Shown: piece after piece, positions 39,214-46,539 of the stretch
Numbering within the stretch: position 1 is the stretch's first letter
How the letters are laid out: the number at the start of each line of letters is the position of its first letter
Assembly: GCA_030950375.1 (NCBI GenBank)
Contig: JAUZRN010000050.1
Span: 1-46,539, forward strand
Direction: 5' to 3'
From: Rhodothermus sp.
Lineage (GTDB): Bacteria; Bacteroidota; Rhodothermia; Rhodothermales; Rhodothermaceae
DNA length: 46,539 bases
Program-made: the position numbers and the translations under genes
Notes under the pieces: generated by a model
What the model was told of the DNA's origin: nothing
The model's input: only the letters and a program-made list of their open reading frames with translations
Database searches by the model: none

Positions 39214-40575
39214 ATGGTTTATACTATCCGTTTGTACCTGTGGATTGGTGTACTTTTGCTGTTGGGATTGGGCTGTGCAGCGCCGCGTGATCTGGCCTGG
39301 CAACCGCCTCGTCCTCTGGCCGCAGACCAGCTGGCCTATCGGCCGCCCAAGCGTCCAGTTTTCGACGCCGCAGCCGATACCAGTCGCACCGTAGCTCAGC
39401 TTACCCTCGAAGCAGCGCTCCGCTACACGCTGCGCTTTAATCCCGAACTGCAGGCCGCCGCCTGGGAAGTACGTGCTCGCGAGGCCCGTGTATTACAGGC
39501 CGGACTGTGGCCCAATCCGGAACTTGAATCAGACATAGATGGAGCAGGCGCGACAGGCCCGGGGCTGGATCCGCAGGACCGGGAAATGAGCCTGGTCCTC
39601 ACCCAGGAGTTACCGCTGGGCGGGGACCAGGGAGCGGCCCGCCGGCAGGCTATGCAGGAAGCGCGGCTGGCCGGCTGGAACTATGAAGCGGTGCGTCTGG
39701 AACTGGTGGCACGTACCCGTCAGGCGTTTATCGAAGTGCTCACGGCCCAGGAGCGGCTGCGCCTCGCCGATAGCCTGTTACAGCTTGCCAGGCGCTTTGA
39801 GGCGGCCGTCCAGGCACGCGTATCGGCCGGCAAGGCCCCGCCGTTTGAGGCACGCCGTGCCATGGTAGTGCGGGCCAATGCGGAGCTGGCAGCCCGGGAA
39901 GCAGCCCAGATGCTGAAAGCTGCTCGCCGCCAACTACGCAGTCTCTGGGGACCCGCAGGTCCGCGCTTCGATCGCGTGATAGGCACCCTGGGCGAAATCG
40001 AACCGGTGCCTTCATTTGCCATGCTCCGCCCACTACTTGCCCAACATCCAGCGCTGGCGCAGTTTGTAGCCCGCCGTGCCTTACAGCAATCGGCCCTGCA
40101 ACTGGCTCAGGCCCGACGGATTCCCAATTTGAATCTGGTAGCCGGCCTGGTCCGCTACGGAAACACAGGGACCCAGGCCTTTCGCCTGGGACTACGACTT
40201 CCGCTCCCGCTGTTCGACCGACAGCAGGGCAACATCCAGGAAGTCCGCTACCGTCTGCTGCAGACCGAAACCGAAGCAGAAGCGGTGCGCCAGGCCCTGC
40301 TCCGACGTCTGGCGCTGGCGCATGCGCGCCTGCTCACTTCCTACCAGGCCGTCCAACAACTGCAACAGGAGGTGCTACCTGCCGCCCGAGAAATCTTTGC
40401 TGTCATCGAGCAGGGGTATCGCGAAGGCAAATTTGACCTGCTGACCGTGCTGGATGCACAGCGCACCCTGCTGGAAACGACCAATCAGTATCTCGATGCA
40501 CTGCGGGATTATCACCAGGCGCGAGCTGAGGTCGAGGCGTTAATCGCCCAACCGTTGAATCGTCTGTCCCACTAA
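39214..40575 (+). CDS. TolC-family outer-membrane efflux lipoprotein, CzcC-like
   Basis: A 453-residue outer-membrane channel of the TolC/CzcC type. The signal peptide ends in lipobox LGLGC with Cys21, so it should be a lipoprotein. Two repeats of the outer-membrane-factor fold are visible: LTLEAALRYTLRFNPELQAAAWEVRAREARVLQAGLWPNPELES and, in the second half, LRYLGLRLPLPLFDRQQGNIQEVRYRLLQTE-like sequence with helix FDLLTVLDAQRTLLETTNQYLDALRDYHQARAEVEAL. Gene order with the fusion protein and pump confirms the role. GGAGGG 5 nt before the ATG is a strong ribosome binding site, but it lies in the predicted P1 stem of the leader. The next gene starts 21 bp after the stop. Confidence 0.92.
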   Translation: MVYTIRLYLWIGVLLLLGLGCAAPRDLAWQPPRPLAADQLAYRPPKRPVFDAAADTSRTVAQLTLEAALRYTLRFNPELQAAAWEVRAREARVLQAGLWPNPELESDIDGAGATGPGLDPQDREMSLVLTQELPLGGDQGAARRQAMQEARLAGWNYEAVRLELVARTRQAFIEVLTAQERLRLADSLLQLARRFEAAVQARVSAGKAPPFEARRAMVVRANAELAAREAAQMLKAARRQLRSLWGPAGPRFDRVIGTLGEIEPVPSFAMLRPLLAQHPALAQFVARRALQQSALQLAQARRIPNLNLVAGLVRYGNTGTQAFRLGLRLPLPLFDRQQGNIQEVRYRLLQTETEAEAVRQALLRRLALAHARLLTSYQAVQQLQQEVLPAAREIFAVIEQGYREGKFDLLTVLDAQRTLLETTNQYLDALRDYHQARAEVEALIAQPLNRLSH

Positions 40576-40596
40576 AACGAAGCCGAGAAAAGTACC

Positions 40597-41793
40597 ATGT
40601 GGATCGATAAAGCCTATGTGCTGGCGTTTCTGAGTGCCGGGTTGCTGTTGATCGCTACCGGCTGTCAATCTGGCGACGCGGACCCTCCACCGGAGAGTAC
40701 CACGGAGGCAAACCATTCAGAGGCCGAGGCTGACCATCTCGAAGCGGTCAGCCTGGAACAGATTGATCTGGAAGACTTTGCGATCGAAATCGATACCGCA
40801 GGCCCTGGAACGCTGGCCTTTACCAAAACCTTCCCGGGGGAGGTACGCGTCAACGAGGATCAATTCGCGCACGTGGTCCCTCGGCTGTCCGGGATCGTAC
40901 GTGAGGTTTATGTAACGCTGGGCGACCATGTGGAGGCAGGCCAGCTCATGGCCGTCCTGGAAAGCCGCGAGCTGGCCGAACTGAAGGCCAACTATCTGGA
41001 TGCGCTGGCTCGCCTGGAACTGGCCCAGGCCACCTATGAACGGGAAGCCCGCCTGTACCGGGAGAAGGTTTCCTCGGAGCAAGAATATCTGGAAGCCCGT
41101 CAGGCGCTGGCAGAAGCCCAGATTGCATTACGTTCGGCTGCGCAAAAACTGCTTGCGTTAGGATTCTCTCAGCGCTATATCGAAGCCCTCCCTGACCAGC
41201 CTGACAGCCTGCTGCGCCTCTATCAGTTGCGTGCGCCTATCCGGGGTACGGTAGTCGCCAAACACATCGTTCAGGGAGAAGCCGTCGAAGCCTTTACCAC
41301 CGTTTTCACGGTGGCCGACCTGTCCACCGTCTGGGTCGATCTGTCAATCTATCAGCAGGATCTGGCCCGTATCCGTGAAGGCCAACGGGTCACTATCCTG
41401 GGCCTGAATCATCAAGAAGAAGGCATCATCTCCTATGTTCAACCGCTGGTTGAAGAAGACCGGCGCACCGGACTGGCCCGCGTGGTGCTACCTAACCCCC
41501 ACGGCCTCTGGAAGCCGGGCCTGTTCGTCACCGGTCAGATCGTAATCGGACGACAGCGCTACGAGGTAGTCGTGCCACGGGGTGCCATTCAGACGATGGA
41601 TGATGCGCCCATTGTCTTCGTCCCAACCCCGGAAGGTTTCGTGCCGCGACGCGTCCAGATCGCAGCTGAAACCGACAGCCTGATCGCCCTCGCCGATGGA
41701 TTGGCTGCCGGCGAACCCTATGTCGTACAGGGGGCCTTTACCCTGAAAGCCGAACTGGAAAAAGAAGAAATCGGCGAGGGTCACGGCCATTAA
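40597..41793 (+). CDS. Efflux RND periplasmic adaptor (membrane fusion protein), CzcB/CusB-like
   Basis: A 398-residue lipoprotein adaptor (Cys23 in LIATGCQSG). It links the inner-membrane pump to the outer-membrane channel. After an acidic, His-containing leader (EANHSEAEADHLEAVSL, possible metal contact) the domains run: beta barrel and lipoyl half VPRLSGIVREVYVTLGDHVEAGQLMAVLES near residue 90, alpha hairpin LARLELAQATYEREARLYREKVSSEQEYLEARQALAEAQ, lipoyl second half YQLRAPIRGTVVAKHIVQGEAVE and the beta-barrel and membrane-proximal parts to the end. The C-terminus finishes EEIGEGHGH, a small His cluster typical for metal efflux systems. It starts 21 bp after the channel gene and is followed by the pump after 36 bp. 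Confidence 0.93.
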   Translation: MWIDKAYVLAFLSAGLLLIATGCQSGDADPPPESTTEANHSEAEADHLEAVSLEQIDLEDFAIEIDTAGPGTLAFTKTFPGEVRVNEDQFAHVVPRLSGIVREVYVTLGDHVEAGQLMAVLESRELAELKANYLDALARLELAQATYEREARLYREKVSSEQEYLEARQALAEAQIALRSAAQKLLALGFSQRYIEALPDQPDSLLRLYQLRAPIRGTVVAKHIVQGEAVEAFTTVFTVADLSTVWVDLSIYQQDLARIREGQRVTILGLNHQEEGIISYVQPLVEEDRRTGLARVVLPNPHGLWKPGLFVTGQIVIGRQRYEVVVPRGAIQTMDDAPIVFVPTPEGFVPRRVQIAAETDSLIALADGLAAGEPYVVQGAFTLKAELEKEEIGEGHGH

Positions 41794-41829
41794 CGCTCCA
41801 CCCCGTTAAACTTCCGACTCGGACAAGCT

Positions 41830-44800
41830 ATGCGTAAGCTGATAGATTTTGCCCTGCGGAATCGTCTGCTGGTGCTCTCGCTGGGCCTGCTGGTGATGGG
41901 CGCTGGATGGTATGCGTACACGCGCCTGCCCGTTGATGCTTTCCCGGATGTTTCGCCTTCGCTGGTCCAGGTGTTCACGGTAACACGCGGGCTGGCCCCC
42001 CAGGAAGTTGAACAGTACGTCACCTATCCGATTGAGCGGGCTATGAGCGGACTGCCTCGACTGAAGCAGATCCGCTCGGTCTCTAACTTTGGCCTGTCGG
42101 TCGTCAACATCTACTTTGAAGATGGCACCGACATTTACTTTGCCCGACAGGTGGTCGGAGAACGCCTGCAAGAAGTGCGTGAACAGATCCCGCCCGGCTT
42201 TGGTGAACCCCAGATGGGGCCTATCTCCACGGGCATGGGTCTGGTCCTGTTCTACTATCTGGAGGACACCACGGGCCGCTATTCCCTGGAGGAGCTGCGC
42301 ACCATCCAGGACTGGGTCGTCAAACCCATGCTCGAATCGGTGCCGGGGGTGACCGAGGTGCTTGGCATCGGCGGTTTTGAACGTCAGTTCCAGGTCAACG
42401 TCGATCCGAACGCTCTGCTGCGCTATGGCGTCACAATGGCCGAGCTCGTCGAGGCCATCGAAGCTAACAACCTGAACGTAGGCGCCCAGTTCATCGAACA
42501 GCACGGCGAACAGTTCGTCATTCGCTCCGAAGGACTGGCCACTGGCATCTCGGATATTGAAAACATTGTAGTCAAAACCGTCGATGGCACACCGATCTAT
42601 GTACGGGACCTGGCCCGGGTAGAAATCGGTGGTGCAATTCGTCGAGGACTGCAAACGCGCAATGGCATAGAGGAAGTCGTCGCGGGCATGGTGATCAAGC
42701 TCTATGGGACCAATGCCTCGACCGTCATTGCCCGCGTCGAAGAAAAACTGGCCCAGATAGAAGACGTACTGCCACCAGGTATTCGCATTGTCCCCTACTA
42801 TGAACAAAAGACGCTGGTTGAGGCTGCCGTTTCCACCGTGACCAATGCGCTCTGGCAGGGCATCCTGCTGGTGATCCTGGTGCTGGTCGCGTTTCTGGGG
42901 TCCTGGCGGCCCAGCGTGGTGGTGGCCCTTTCCATTCCTTTCTCGGTGTTGCTGTCTACGCTGTTCATGGGGCAGCTGGACATCTCGGCCAATTTGATGT
43001 CGCTGGGTGGGCTGGCCATCGCCATCGGGATGATGGTCGACGGTGCCATTGTGATGGTGGAAAACGTGGATCGCCATCTCCGCAATGCAGCGCCCGACGA
43101 ACCACGACTCCATGTTGTCGCCCGGGCCTGCTTGGAAGTAGCTCGGCCGGTCGCGTTTGCCATTGCGATCATCGTGATCGTCTTCCTACCGTTGTTTACC
43201 CTGCAGGGTGTCGAGGGCAAAACGTTCCGGCCGCTGGCCTATACCACCGCGCTGGCCATGTTCGGCTCGCTGGTCTTTGCGCTGGTGGTGGCCCCCGTGC
43301 TCTCCAGTCTCGTCATGCGTCGGTCCTCTTCAAACCGCACGCCCATTGGAGAACGCGTCATTCAGCGACTGTTGCACTTTTACCGGCCGCTGGTCACGTT
43401 CTTTGTGCAGCGTCGCACCTGGGCTATTGCCCTGGCTGGGGGGCTACTGTTACTGGGCGCTACGGCCTTTCCATTTCTGGGCAGTGAATTTACGCCGACC
43501 CTACAGGAGGGCACCATCGTGCTTCGTCTGACCATGGCGCCTTCCATTTCACTCACCGAGGCTAAGGCCACCACGCAGCGCGTCGAACGTCGCCTCATGC
43601 AGATTCCGGAGGTCATTGGGGTCGTTACTCGAATCGGCCGCGGCGAAGTTGGCGCGCACAGCGATCCCATCAACTCTGCCGAGATGTATATCCTGCTGAA
43701 AGAACGCGACGAATGGCGCGTAGACAACCAGGAGGAGCTACTCGCGCTCATTCGGCGGGAGCTGGGCACCCTCCCGGGCGTGCTGACCAACTTTACGCAG
43801 CCCATCCAGATGACCGTCGATGAACTGCTTGAAGGCGTGCGGGCGGAGCTGGCCGTCAAGCTCTTTGGCGACGATCTGGAAACGCTCAAGCAAAAGGCGG
43901 ACGAGATCGTGGCCGTACTTCAGACCATCGAGGGCGCCCGCGATGTGCAGGCCGACCAGATCACCGGCACGCCTCAGATCCGCATCGTGGTCGACCGAGC
44001 TGCTATTGCCCGCTATGGGATCAATGTGGCTGACGTGCAACGTACCATTGAAGCGGCCATTGGAGGCGTAGAAGCGGGGCTGGTCTTCGAGGGGGTACGC
44101 CGCTTCCCCATCTACGTACGCTATCAGGCCCCCTATCGGTCGACCCCGGAGCAGATTCGTCAACTGCTTATTCCGGCGCCCGGTGGCATCCACGTCCCCC
44201 TGGCAGAGCTGGCCAGCGTGGAGGAAGTCATTGGCCCGCGCCAGATCACACGCGAAGACCTCCAACGTTTTATCACCATCCAGCTTAATGTAGAAGGCCG
44301 AGATATCGGCTCGTTCGTGGCCGAAGCTCAGCGGGCCATCCGTGAACGCATCGAACTACCCCCGGGCTATTTCATCACCTGGGGAGGCCAGTTCGAGCTG
44401 CAACAGCAGGCCAACCGGCGGTTGATGCTGGTGATTCCCATTACGTTGCTGATCGTGCTGGTACTTCTTTACAGCACATTCAACTCCGTGCGCAATGCGG
44501 CCCTGATCATCCTGAACATTCCCCTGGCGCTGGTGGGTGGCATTTTGGGGCTATGGCTCACCGGTCAACACCTGTCGGTTCCTGCCTCCGTAGGCTTCAT
44601 TGCGCTCTTTGGCATTGCCCTGGAAAATGGCCTGGTGCTGGTATCTTACATCAATCAGCTCATTCGCGATGGCTGGAGCATCGATCGCGCAGCCATTCAG
44701 GGCGCCTTACTCCGACTCCGCCCCGTACTCATGACCGCCCTTACCACCTCACTGGGCCTCTTTCCCCTGCTATTCTCTCAGGGGACCGGTGCGGAAGTGC

Positions 44801-44931
44801 AGCGACCCCTGGCCACCGTGGTGGTTGGAGGCCTGTTTACCTCCACCATCCTGACCCTGCTGGTCCTACCGGCCCTTTACAAATGGTTTGCGATTCGTCT
44901 GCCCTATGACCAACCTCCGAGGTCCTCATGA
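41830..44931 (+). CDS. HME-RND heavy metal efflux pump, CzcA/CusA family
   Basis: A 1033-residue inner-membrane proton-driven metal exporter with twelve membrane segments and two large periplasmic loops. The start MRKLIDFALRNRLLVLSLGLLVMGAGWYAY is typical. The TM4 signature reads GGLAIAIGMMVDGAIVMVENVDRHL. The two central residues Asp and Glu (VDG and VEN) are present, but the DFG Asp of CzcA is replaced (AIG), as in CusA-type copper/silver pumps. FTQPIQMTVDELLEGVRAELAVKLFGDDLE, near residue 655, is the opposite: it resembles the CzcA/CnrA group. The metal therefore cannot be assigned from sequence. Its stop overlaps the PII-like gene by 4 bp (ATGA), so both are translated together. Confidence 0.95.
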   Translation: MRKLIDFALRNRLLVLSLGLLVMGAGWYAYTRLPVDAFPDVSPSLVQVFTVTRGLAPQEVEQYVTYPIERAMSGLPRLKQIRSVSNFGLSVVNIYFEDGTDIYFARQVVGERLQEVREQIPPGFGEPQMGPISTGMGLVLFYYLEDTTGRYSLEELRTIQDWVVKPMLESVPGVTEVLGIGGFERQFQVNVDPNALLRYGVTMAELVEAIEANNLNVGAQFIEQHGEQFVIRSEGLATGISDIENIVVKTVDGTPIYVRDLARVEIGGAIRRGLQTRNGIEEVVAGMVIKLYGTNASTVIARVEEKLAQIEDVLPPGIRIVPYYEQKTLVEAAVSTVTNALWQGILLVILVLVAFLGSWRPSVVVALSIPFSVLLSTLFMGQLDISANLMSLGGLAIAIGMMVDGAIVMVENVDRHLRNAAPDEPRLHVVARACLEVARPVAFAIAIIVIVFLPLFTLQGVEGKTFRPLAYTTALAMFGSLVFALVVAPVLSSLVMRRSSSNRTPIGERVIQRLLHFYRPLVTFFVQRRTWAIALAGGLLLLGATAFPFLGSEFTPTLQEGTIVLRLTMAPSISLTEAKATTQRVERRLMQIPEVIGVVTRIGRGEVGAHSDPINSAEMYILLKERDEWRVDNQEELLALIRRELGTLPGVLTNFTQPIQMTVDELLEGVRAELAVKLFGDDLETLKQKADEIVAVLQTIEGARDVQADQITGTPQIRIVVDRAAIARYGINVADVQRTIEAAIGGVEAGLVFEGVRRFPIYVRYQAPYRSTPEQIRQLLIPAPGGIHVPLAELASVEEVIGPRQITREDLQRFITIQLNVEGRDIGSFVAEAQRAIRERIELPPGYFITWGGQFELQQQANRRLMLVIPITLLIVLVLLYSTFNSVRNAALIILNIPLALVGGILGLWLTGQHLSVPASVGFIALFGIALENGLVLVSYINQLIRDGWSIDRAAIQGALLRLRPVLMTALTTSLGLFPLLFSQGTGAEVQRPLATVVVGGLFTSTILTLLVLPALYKWFAIRLPYDQPPRSS

Positions 44932-45272
44932 AGCTGGTGTATGCCTACATCAAACCTCACAAACTGCAGGCCGTCGTCCTGGCTCTGCACCGCGTGCGCG
45001 GCCTCACGGGCCTGAGCGTCAGCAACGTGGAAGGATTCGGCCGGGGATGGTTCAAAAAGGATACGCCGCCCGCCTCCCCGGCTGAAGTGGTCGATTTCAT
45101 CCGGCACGTTCGTCTCGAAATTTTCTGTCGGGATGAACTGGCCGAACAGGTCGTGCAAACCATCCAGCAGGCCGCCCACACCGGTCTCCGGGGCGACGGC
45201 AAAATCTTTGTACTTCCGGTAGAAGACGCCGTGCGCATTTCCACCGGAGAACGAGGCCAGGCTGCCCTGTAG
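44928..45272 (+). CDS. PII-family signalling protein of a metal efflux operon
   Basis: A 114-residue PII-superfamily protein. Conserved parts: KLVYAYIKPHKLQAVVLALHRVRGLTGLSVSNVEGFGRG at the start, VVDFIRHVRLEIFCRDELAEQVVQTIQQAAHTGLRGDGKIFVLPVEDAVRISTGERGQAAL at the end. The B loop (TGLRGDGKIF) and C loop (RISTGERG) that bind nucleotides are intact. The T loop is altered: the family YRGAEY segment with the uridylylated Tyr51 is replaced by PPASPAEV, so it should not be uridylylated as in nitrogen control. It is the last gene of the efflux operon. PII-like proteins beside HME-RND pumps are a known, poorly understood group, probably gating transport by nucleotide or metal level. Confidence 0.9.
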   Translation: MKLVYAYIKPHKLQAVVLALHRVRGLTGLSVSNVEGFGRGWFKKDTPPASPAEVVDFIRHVRLEIFCRDELAEQVVQTIQQAAHTGLRGDGKIFVLPVEDAVRISTGERGQAAL

Positions 45273-45299
45273 AGGCTTCCCCGCTTTTTAGCCGCTTTG

Positions 45300-45307
45300 T
45301 ATCTTTG
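45300..45307 (+). promoter_or_regulatory. -7 element of the S9 peptidase gene
   Basis: TATCTTTG matches TAnnTTTG exactly, 42 bp before the ATG at 45349. The -33 region has only TTC at the expected distance. The position in a 76-bp gap after the efflux operon supports a new transcription unit. Confidence 0.5.
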
Positions 45308-45348
45308 GGGGCACTGTATGTTTTCCAACGCGGACCCCCTGCTACGCC

Positions 45349-46539
45349 ATGCTGGGAATGAGTATCCGACGCCTGGTGGTCGGCAGCCTTGTCCTGGGCC
45401 TGCTGACACCTTCTGCGGTGGCCCAAAACGGTGACGAACCGATCACAGTCACCGACCTGCTTCGCATTCGTCAGCTTGAAAGTCCAACGGTCTCCCCTGA
45501 CGGCCGCTGGCTGGCCTACATCGTGCGCCAGATCGATACGATCGAAACCGAACCGGAGGTGCGCTATGCCTACCGCACGCACCTGTACCTGGTGCCTACC
45601 GATGGGAGTGCACCACCCCGAGCCTACACGCACGGAGATCGAACGGCCAGTCAGCCGGCCTGGCATCCAGAAAGCGACCGCCTTGCGTTCGTCCGACCGG
45701 TCAACGGCAAACCACAGCTTTTTCTGATGCCGCTCTTTGGAGGCGAAGCTGTGCAGCTTACCGACTTTCGCTACGGCGCCAGCCGACCACGCTGGCGCCC
45801 TGACGGTTCGCTTCTGCTCTTTACGGCTTCGCTTCCGGAAAAAGACGTGCGTCAGACGGGAATCACGCCGCCCTGGCCGGACGAACGACCGGCCCGTACG
45901 GCAGCCGACACAGCCGGCGCCCAGCCGAACCCCGACGGATCACTGGCCGAAATCCGCGCCTGGCTGGCCCGAAACGAAGCCCAGGGCAACCCGCGTGTCT
46001 TCTACCGGCTCGACTTCCAGGGAGAGCTGACTCTGCAGCCGCAACTGCGCTTCCAGCATCTGTACGTCGTCGAACCACGCCCGGGCGCAAAGCCCCGGGC
46101 CCTGACTTCTGGTTTTTTCTCGTTCTCCGGTGCCGCATGGCTACCTCATGGCCAGCAGATCGTGGCAGCCGCCCGACTCGACTCCACCCGTCACCCCGAC
46201 CGCGCCCGCGGCAGCGACCTCTATCTGATCGATGTTGATACCAGCCGCATCCGTCTACTCCTGCACATTGACGGCTACGCCCTTTTTGCCCCTACCCCTT
46301 CGCCCGATGGTCAGTGGATCGCTTTCCTCGCTTCGCCACTGGCCGATTCGGGCTACGCGCAGACCGAAATCGGCCTCTTTCGTCTGGACGGTCGGCGCCC
46401 ACCTGAACTGCTCACGCTGCACTTCGACCGCTCGGTGCGCAATCTGCAATGGTCTCCGGACATGCGCTATCTCTACTTCGTGGCCCCCTCCAACGGTGGC
46501 TTCCCCCTTTACCGCATCGCGTTCTTCGACCTGCATCCG
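45349..46539 (+). CDS. Exported S9-family (prolyl oligopeptidase-like) peptidase, 3' end outside window
   Basis: 397 residues of an incomplete gene that runs off the right edge. Signal peptide residues 1-26 (RRLVVGSLVLGLLTPSAVAQ). The following PITVTDLLRIRQLESPTVSPDGRWLAYIVRQID is the standard entry into the beta-propeller of dipeptidyl-peptidase or acylaminoacyl-peptidase-like S9 enzymes. Further blades have WHPESDRLAFVRPVNGKPQLFLMPLFGGEAVQLT, WRPDGSLLLFT, PSPDGQWIAFLAS and WSPDMRYLYFVAP. The catalytic Ser-Asp-His domain would follow beyond the window and cannot be confirmed. The start is ATG 45349 or 45358. Its location is probably periplasmic. Confidence 0.88.
   Translation, partial: MLGMSIRRLVVGSLVLGLLTPSAVAQNGDEPITVTDLLRIRQLESPTVSPDGRWLAYIVRQIDTIETEPEVRYAYRTHLYLVPTDGSAPPRAYTHGDRTASQPAWHPESDRLAFVRPVNGKPQLFLMPLFGGEAVQLTDFRYGASRPRWRPDGSLLLFTASLPEKDVRQTGITPPWPDERPARTAADTAGAQPNPDGSLAEIRAWLARNEAQGNPRVFYRLDFQGELTLQPQLRFQHLYVVEPRPGAKPRALTSGFFSFSGAAWLPHGQQIVAAARLDSTRHPDRARGSDLYLIDVDTSRIRLLLHIDGYALFAPTPSPDGQWIAFLASPLADSGYAQTEIGLFRLDGRRPPELLTLHFDRSVRNLQWSPDMRYLYFVAPSNGGFPLYRIAFFDLHP

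Noticed and set aside
41806-43113. Minus-strand frame of 435 residues opposite the metal pump
   Set aside because: The pump motifs are intact on the plus strand; the antisense frame is His/Asp-rich with no family resemblance.
1-46539. tRNA, rRNA, CRISPR, insertion sequence, integrase or phage genes
   Set aside because: No CRISPR-like repeat array, transposase or integrase motifs, cloverleaf or rRNA-like stretches were seen by reading. A tRNAscan or Infernal run would settle it.

Overview
The window looks like chromosome from a thermophilic member of the Rhodothermota, close to Rhodothermus. That placement is inference from several traits. Base composition is GC-rich (roughly 60%). There is a type IX secretion (T9SS) sorting domain. 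A TonB-dependent receptor carries an N-terminal carboxypeptidase-regulatory-like domain. Several promoters match the Bacteroidota-type TTG / TAnnTTTG signature. A class II ribonucleotide reductase is interrupted by an intein. I see no rRNA, tRNA, CRISPR array, insertion sequence or prophage.

Layout. 1-6.3 kb: a small exported protein (-), a radical SAM enzyme of the AmmeMemoRadiSam type (+), and a B12-dependent ribonucleotide reductase with a 355-residue intein (-), followed upstream by a 358-bp gap rich in dyad symmetries. 6.2-8.5 kb: an extremely acidic D/E/F protein (-), a hypothetical protein (+) and a GatZ/KbaZ-like protein (+). 8.5-13.3 kb: a minus-strand operon running macrodomain protein > gamma-glutamyltransferase-like protein > Gfo/Idh/MocA oxidoreductase > CCA nucleotidyltransferase. 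13.5-26.3 kb: a long plus-strand run with fabF, fmt, a galactokinase homologue that has lost its catalytic motifs, a MoxR ATPase, hprK, an M23 peptidase, a DUF2795 protein, a BamA/TamA-type outer-membrane protein, a cNMP-binding protein, a 23S rRNA uracil methyltransferase and an NAD-dependent epimerase.

26.3-33.7 kb: a small secreted Cys-rich peptide gene coupled by TAATG to a frameshifted six-bladed beta-propeller gene, a convergent MFS transporter, then a TonB-dependent receptor followed by a T9SS cargo protein, with a perfect 14-bp hairpin between these two. 33.9-38.5 kb: recJ and a feoA-feoA-feoB iron(II) uptake operon behind a DtxR-type palindrome. 38.6-45.3 kb: a heavy-metal efflux operon (small exported protein, TolC-like, membrane fusion protein, HME-RND pump, PII-like protein). 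From 45.3 kb: the N-terminal part of an S9-type peptidase, cut by the window edge.

The most interesting signal is in the heavy-metal efflux operon. The 111-nt gap between the small exported protein gene and the TolC-like gene can fold into a three-helix RNA. Its 12-bp perfect closing stem contains the whole Shine-Dalgarno sequence of the TolC-like gene. The left arm starts 3 nt after the stop codon of the upstream gene, so a terminating ribosome should open it. This looks like a translational coupling switch for metal efflux. Other leads are the D/E/F polyanion gene, the pseudo-galactokinase beside moxR and hprK, the Cys-peptide/propeller pair and the dyad-rich region upstream of the ribonucleotide reductase.
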